NCBI RefSeq assembly: GCF_000002235.5
Contig: NW_022145601.1
Coordinates: 4,213,563 to 4,277,562 of the forward strand
DNA length: 64,000 bases
Direction of reading: 5' to 3'
Origin: Strongylocentrotus purpuratus
Taxonomy: Eukaryota; Echinodermata; Echinoidea; Camarodonta; Strongylocentrotidae
Every line of letters starts with the position of its first letter. Position 1 is the first letter of the stretch. The notes beneath the pieces are model-generated. The model saw nothing but the letters and a program-made list of their open reading frames with translations. It was not told the DNA's origin and did no database searches. The position numbers and the translations under genes were made by a program. Positions 59,650 to 64,000 of this stretch are shown here, piece after piece.

Positions 59650-62600
59650 GTGAGTTTTAAAAGAATGAGTTAATTTAATGAGTGAATATTGTGAATTTTA
59701 AATTACCTACCCGACATATGTCGAGTTTCCGTGTGCCAGGTGTCTTTGAATATGTTGTGTAGTGTGTACTGATTGAGCGAGAAGTATGTGCAAATTGAAT
59801 AAGAAGCGCGTTCCTGGAGAAGCGGGGTCAGAGCTCGTTGCAACCTATGACACAGATAAGTCACTTCGGTGTGACATGAAAATTTAAAGATAAACTTGTT
59901 TTCAGAATGCCATACAAATCTTTGCTTAATTTCATAGTTAATAAATTACTATTTGCAGCTCAAAATGGGGGTCTATGATGACTGTATGAGTAGAGTCTGA
60001 AACTCTGACAGGCCAACAGTCACATGGAGTACTTTTTTAAACCCAGAATTCGGACATAAAAAATGACAATAATCAGTGAGCAAGTCTCTGACTGAAATGT
60101 TTACATTTCATGAATTTACATTAGATTTACTATAAGAACTAGAAGCCTGAATGGAATTGCATGGTTTTGGCTTGGCAAAAGCTGCCCATTGTTTCCAATG
60201 TCTAGATCTACATGTAGTCTAGGTAGGGTAGCGCGCCCAGTATTCGGTCAATTCCCAGTATTCGGTCAGACAGCCGTTTCAACAGCTGTAACAATTTAAA
60301 AAATAATTTATGAGCCACGAAACTTGCACAAATCAGGCAGCTGAACAATTTTTCTTAACTCTCAAAATTAAATCAGATTTAGGGCCCCGGAATGATCTCC
60401 AACTTAGCTCGAAATTGGTCAGTGTCGCACACCTTTCCGCACTTTCGCGTTCTCTTAGCACATGCGCTAACATGCATAGCCATATGTAGAAGTCTATTGC
60501 GAAACAACTACGTGTGCTGTCACAATGAATTTAGTATGTGTGTGAAGAGAATCACTTCCGTGTTCGCTCCATCGCAGCGAATTTGCAAATGACGCACTTG
60601 CCGATGTGCAAGAGGTATTTATACGATACCCTTGCCATGCGGTATCGCTCAGCCAGTATTCGGTCAACGCATTGACATTCAGTGCTTTATTGCGCAATTG
60701 TGTGAAAATAGTGCGCAAATACGCTACGCTCCTTTGCAACGGAGATACCACGCACAAATCGCGTGACCGAATTCTAGTCGGCGCGACCGAATTCTGGGCA
60801 GAAAAATGCTCCGTCTTCTTTCGGAAGTCTTTTGCTTATCGTTATTCTATATTTTCAGTGACTATAAAATCCTGTTAGAGGAATAAATTTCTTTTCTTTT
60901 GATGGGTAGATTGCCCAATGAAAGAGGTAAGAATTCAAAATATTAGTGATTTCCCCTTAAGTGACCGAATACTGGGTACTCTACCCTATACCTTTTATGT
61001 TTGCTTCTATTTGCAGTTTTGCTGAAATTGTTCAGAGGAAGTGGAAACAACCGTCGTTCTGTCCTTGTGCTTGGTCTCTGTGAATCTGGAAAGACTCTCC
61101 TGTACAGCAGGGTAGGTCATCAACCTGTGGAATCATAAGATATCAGTCAGCAAAGTATTGTTATTAACAAACAGAAGTTGGACATGCCTTTTAATGTTGA
61201 TGTTTCTTTTTCTTTCTTTCTTTTAGAACATCTTTTTAGCAGTTTAAGTGCTTGATTTTCAAAGGATATACCAAACAAGGCCCTTCCAACATTTTAAAGA
61301 TTTTCTTTTTGATCTTGGTTATATTTTCAGACATATTTACTACAATTTCAATAGTTGTACATGTAAGAACACAATGTTGTCTGTATACATTCTAAGCTTT
61401 TATGTTTTCGTTTTTTTTCCTGGAAATCAGTTGGAAATGAGTTCAGAAATGAGTTAAGAAATACATGAAATAATTATAGATTTGAACTATCTTGAATCTC
61501 TTTTCAGCTTGTCCATAAAAAGGCCATTGAAAGCTACACATCAATCAAGGAGAATGCTGGGCCATATCAGGTCACAGGACAAAGGTCAATGTTACTAGAG
61601 GTCGTTGACATCCCTGGCAATGACAGACAAAGGATACAGTTCTGGAATCGATTCAAGACCCAAGCAAGGTAAATTTCAGGAGAGCTGTATTTTTTCTGCA
61701 AGTTTGCATTTAGATTAAGATGTTGCCGCAGAAGAGGACTTTTTTGGTTTGTTTTTAAGTTGCATATATTGTGTTGATGTATACTATATGTTGCTATTGT
61801 AGTATACCAACAAATTGAATATTGGTAACTGATGTAGGATTAATTTGAAGAGCGACAGTGACAGCATCATCAATTTAGGTCAGAAGAGTATTAACTCTGT
61901 ATCAAAGGGTACAAATTAACACCCTTCTGGTGCTCACAAAACAATTGCTTTGAACTTACTTGCTTTAAAGCCCCTCTGCACTAGTTTGGCCAGGAGGGCT
62001 TAGACCTCCATGCATGGTCACCGACAGGTGGTTATCTCATCAAATAAGCTCTCGATTAATATAAGAATAAGGGGATCATCATGGGGACCAATGGTCTCCG
62101 ATTATGCATTGTTTGCTATATAGAGGACGCAAGTAGCTATAAGTAGTACAGTGGGGCTTTAAGGGGGTCTGATTCGGATGGTACACAGGAAGTGCGATGG
62201 CTCAGCGGTGGAGCAGTGGTCTTGTATTAATAGACTGGTTTTCTATTACATATCCAAATTTATGGATGTTTCTTTCCTGGGACCTAGTTACTAGTTATTC
62301 CATTGACCTGCTATTATAAAGGAACTACAATTCTTGGAATCCATAGTCTGCATATATTACTTGTTGCTATGTCGGGCAAGCCTTGGGCAAGCTTTCAGGT
62401 TTTTAAGGAACAACCTCTGTTAAAAAATATGCATAAAATTTTAATATGTTAGAAACCCAGTCTATTGGGGGTTCTAAACCAAGTCGATGCCCTCGTGCCC
62501 TTTGTTAAAAGCATTCATCTTCATTACCAAGTCTATATGATGGGATTGAAATTCATTGGTTCTCCAGGATGCTTGCATGTCTAGCTTACAGTTGCTTTCT

Positions 62601-62991
62601 TAGCAGTCTCTTCAAATTTATCGTTGGTCACAAATGCCATTATGAACTGCTACGAACGCCGTACGAACGATTTTCAGACAATGGAAATTCGGGAAGACAA
62701 TGGAAAAACGGAGATTCATACAAAATTATCGTTCATACAAACCTTTGTGTCCGTAGCATAAACCATCCATGACTGATCATCTTTTTATTTTATCCATAGG
62801 GGAGTAGTTTTCCTGGTGGATAGTTCAAGCATACAGAAGGATGTAAAGGAGGTGGCTGAGTTCCTCTACACGCTCCTGAGTGATTCAACGACCACCAACC
62901 TCCACACCCCTTTCGTTGTTGCTTGTAACAAACAGGACATCACCATGGCCAAGTCTGCTAGGATCATCCAGATTCTCCTGGAGAAAGAAAT
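59502..62991 (+). CDS. SRPRB: Signal recognition particle receptor subunit beta, 5' part (exons 1-4)
   Basis: Exons 59502-59649, 61017-61111, 61508-61668 and 62800-62991 join in frame to about 198 residues; the remaining C-terminus (family length about 270) lies beyond the window. SRPRB is an ER-membrane GTPase that anchors SRP receptor alpha and helps pass ribosome-nascent chain complexes to the translocon. Visible features: a short lumenal N-terminus, a membrane anchor at about 34-55 (VVVGVAVAVIVILFTIVLLKLF), P-loop GLCESGKT at 69-76, a switch I-type YTSI at 91-94, G3 DIPGN at 115-119 (commonly DLPGH in relatives), and G4 NKQD at 178-181. The first ATG (59502) is used; a second in-frame ATG at 59523 (residue 8) is also possible. 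Introns carry MITEs, one ending 28 bp before exon 2. Confidence 0.92.
59887..59902 (+). mobile_element. Solitary TTAA-family terminus in SRPRB intron 1
   Basis: TTAAAGATAAACTTG matches the left end of the 52759 element for about 15 bp, then diverges. It is probably a truncated copy. Confidence 0.4.
60224..60988. mobile_element. 765-bp inverted-repeat element with TA at both ends, in SRPRB intron 1
   Basis: The left end TAGGGTAGCGCGCCCAGTAT and the complement of the right end TAGGGTAGAGTACCCAGTAT match, continuing into TCGGTCA. TA at both edges fits a Tc1/mariner-type target, which is inference. The word CAGTATTCGGTCA or its complement recurs inside (60239, 60258, 60656, 60763, 60784, 60962). 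The element ends 28 bp before exon 2. Confidence 0.8.
61017..61111 (+). CDS. SRPRB: SRPRB exon 2 (residues 50-81)
   Basis: Follows TTTGCAG, completes the anchor and carries the P-loop GLCESGKT. It ends at a codon boundary (AGG) before GTAGGT. Confidence 0.92.
61508..61668 (+). CDS. SRPRB: SRPRB exon 3 (residues 82-134 plus two bases)
   Basis: Follows TTTTCAG and holds YTSIKEN and LLEVVDIPGNDRQRIQFW. It ends in phase 2 before GTAAAT. Confidence 0.92.
61965..62162. mobile_element. 198-bp TTAA-ended MITE in SRPRB intron 3
   Basis: The left end TTAAAGCCCCTCTGCACT and the complement of the right end TTAAAGCCCCACTGTACT differ at two positions. The interior matches 49458-49661 along most of its length (GGCCAGGAGGGCTTAGACC, GACAGGTGGTTATCTCATC, ATAGAGGACGCAAGTAGCTA). 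Confidence 0.85.
62190..62250 (+). mobile_element. Truncated tRNA-SINE head in SRPRB intron 3
   Basis: A perfect A box TGGCTCAGCGG at 62198-62208 after GAAGTGCGA, with no B box following. It resembles the start of the SINE at 56686. Confidence 0.5.
62640..62762. repeat. Imperfect inverted repeat just before SRPRB exon 4
   Basis: TGCTACGAACGCCGTACGAACGAT at the left and ATCGTTCATACAAACC...TCCGTAGCATAA at the right pair imperfectly. It may be an old MITE; the right edge lies about 40 bp from exon 4. Confidence 0.4.
62800..62991 (+). CDS. SRPRB: SRPRB exon 4 (residues 135-198 plus two bases)
   Basis: Follows TCCATAG and encodes GVVFLVDSSSIQKDVKEVAE and the guanine-specificity motif NKQD. It ends in phase 2 (AT) before GTGAGT. 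Confidence 0.92.
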
Positions 62992-63260
62992 GTGAGTCAG
63001 GTTGAAGAGTTAGATTCATAGAGTAGAATGGTAGTAAAACTAACAAACCAATGTATGCTACAGGACATTCCATGGCCGGATCATCTAGAATTATTCAAAA
63101 CCCCTGGAGAAAGAAAGAGTTTGGTTGAAGAGAAATAGTTATACGGTAGAATACTAGTAATAGGAGAAATATATTATTAACAAAATAATAATTACAAACA
63201 AAAAGGATCAAGTTATCTAGAATAATCTAAACTCATCGAGAAGTACATTTGAGATGAATT
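62944..63260 (+). repeat. Degenerate tandem copies of the SRPRB exon 4 end
   Basis: The exon 4 end CATGGCC...ATCATCCAGATTCTCCTGGAGAAAGAAAT...GTTGAAGAG is followed by a decayed copy at about 63070-63133 (CATGGCCGGATCATCTAGAATTATTC..., GGAGAAAGAAAGAGTTTGG, TTGAAGAG) and a more decayed one at about 63204-63265 (GGATCAAGTTATCTAGAATAA...ATCGAGAAGTACATTTGAG). The period is about 125 bp. The first extra copy lacks the donor GTGAGT, and neither is likely to be an exon. Confidence 0.65.
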
Positions 63261-63499
63261 GAAAAGATTCTTGAGACCAAAAATATGTTTTTCTCATGTT
63301 CTCTGAAACTAGTCAGAATTAAAACTTCTTTGGGGCATTTTCATCTTTGATTAAGCCAATGGCCAGAACTCAAAATGAGACATGTGCTACAAAGCCCTTC
63401 TTGCTTGGTTATGTCAACCTAAATATGCTGGTTTAATTTATATATTCTGATCAGTCAATCAGCCTTTAGCTAAAACCAATCAGGAACTACCTGACTACT

Positions 63500-63552
63500 G
63501 CAGTGGAATGAGTGGATCTGCATTTGGCACTCTCCACCCAGGTGTTAAATGG
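63500..63552 (+). mobile_element. Possible SINE body fragment
   Basis: CTCTCCACCCAGGTGTTAAATGGGTACCGG resembles the 3' part of tRNA-SINEs in marine invertebrates. It is interrupted by the next element. Recognition is by memory of the pattern only. Confidence 0.35.
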
Positions 63553-64000
63553 GTACCGGTTAAGGCTGTGCACAACAGTGTAATGAGGTACCCGAGTACA
63601 CTCCCAGGCTCACAAGCGAATACTCAAATATTCGGACGCCATGTTTTTTTTATAATTTTTTTGAATTTTTTTGATCTTTTTTGAATTTTTGATTTTTTGA
63701 TTTTTTTGATTTTTTTGATTTTTCACCACTACCATACCACTCGGCAGTTTCCCAGGTCCCTCGCCAAAAACGCATGCAATTTTACCTTGAGTTGCAGTTG
63801 AAGGCGCCGATTTAATAAGAATAATAACAGTAAACAATGCTGTTTTAAAAACCAAAGATGGCAGAATTTTTTTTTTTAAATTTATTTTTAAATTTTTTTT
63901 TTTTGCGGCCGAATATTCGGGTACGAGAAATCGTACCCGAGTAGTTGTCAACCGTGCGGGTACTCGAGCATTCGACTACCTGTCGCAGCCCTTGTACCGG
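63553..64000. mobile_element. 433-bp hAT-like MITE with target duplication reaching the window edge
   Basis: The element is taken as 63561-63993. Its left end is TAAGGCTGTGCACAA and its right end the complement of AAGGGCTGCGACAGG, like the T/C-A-R-GGCTG ends of hAT elements. GTACCGGT precedes it (63553-63560) and GTACCGG follows (63994-64000), cut by the window end. Subterminal GGTACCCGAGTAC-type words occur at both ends; the centre is T-rich and A-rich. Confidence 0.75.

Overview
The window is eukaryotic genomic DNA. It has split genes with GT/AG introns, tRNA-derived SINE heads, many short inverted-repeat (MITE-like) elements, long homopolymers, and no prokaryotic operons or ribosome binding sites. 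The AT-rich composition, the frequent TACATGTA words and the density of small nonautonomous elements suggest a marine invertebrate, perhaps an echinoderm or another invertebrate deuterostome. That assignment is inference; no species-specific marker was recognised.

Layout: 1-817 is unassigned left flank. From 818 to about 45161 there is one head-to-tail macrosatellite: 22 complete units of 1923-1976 bp (mean about 1944) and a truncated, diverged 23rd unit. Each unit carries a short GACGACCGCCAGCTAGCT minisatellite, a block of alternating C and A runs, two tRNA-like SINE heads on the minus strand, a G run on the plus strand, and unique AT-rich sequence. No convincing protein gene lies in the array. 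Unit length follows the number of minisatellite modules (2, 3 or 4), and units 8-13 alternate 2-3-2-3-2-3. The right edge is older-looking: the last units share base changes, unit 23 has expanded internal repeats and a 106-bp transposon insertion, and unexpanded relatives of unit segments lie just outside at 45.16-46.2 kb.

45.2-50.2 kb is a repeat-rich boundary with purine tracts, a 30-G run, hairpins and a nested set of DNA transposons. One nested element has clear 8-bp target duplications and contains a near-perfect 96-bp palindrome.

Two real genes follow, both on the plus strand. A complete five-exon SFT2-family gene (50497-55917, 234 aa, SFT2D3-like) encodes a four-pass Golgi/vesicle-traffic membrane protein. 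The first four coding exons of the signal recognition particle receptor beta subunit (SRPRB, 59502 to beyond the window) encode a membrane-anchored small GTPase of the ER. Both act in the secretory pathway, but nothing shows co-regulation. Their introns are full of MITE-like elements, several within 30 bp of a splice acceptor. The last element ends 7 bp before the window edge.

Limits: alignments were done by eye. Homopolymer lengths may contain sequencing or assembly error, and so may the exact copy number. Transposon superfamily names are inferred from terminal repeats and target duplications only.
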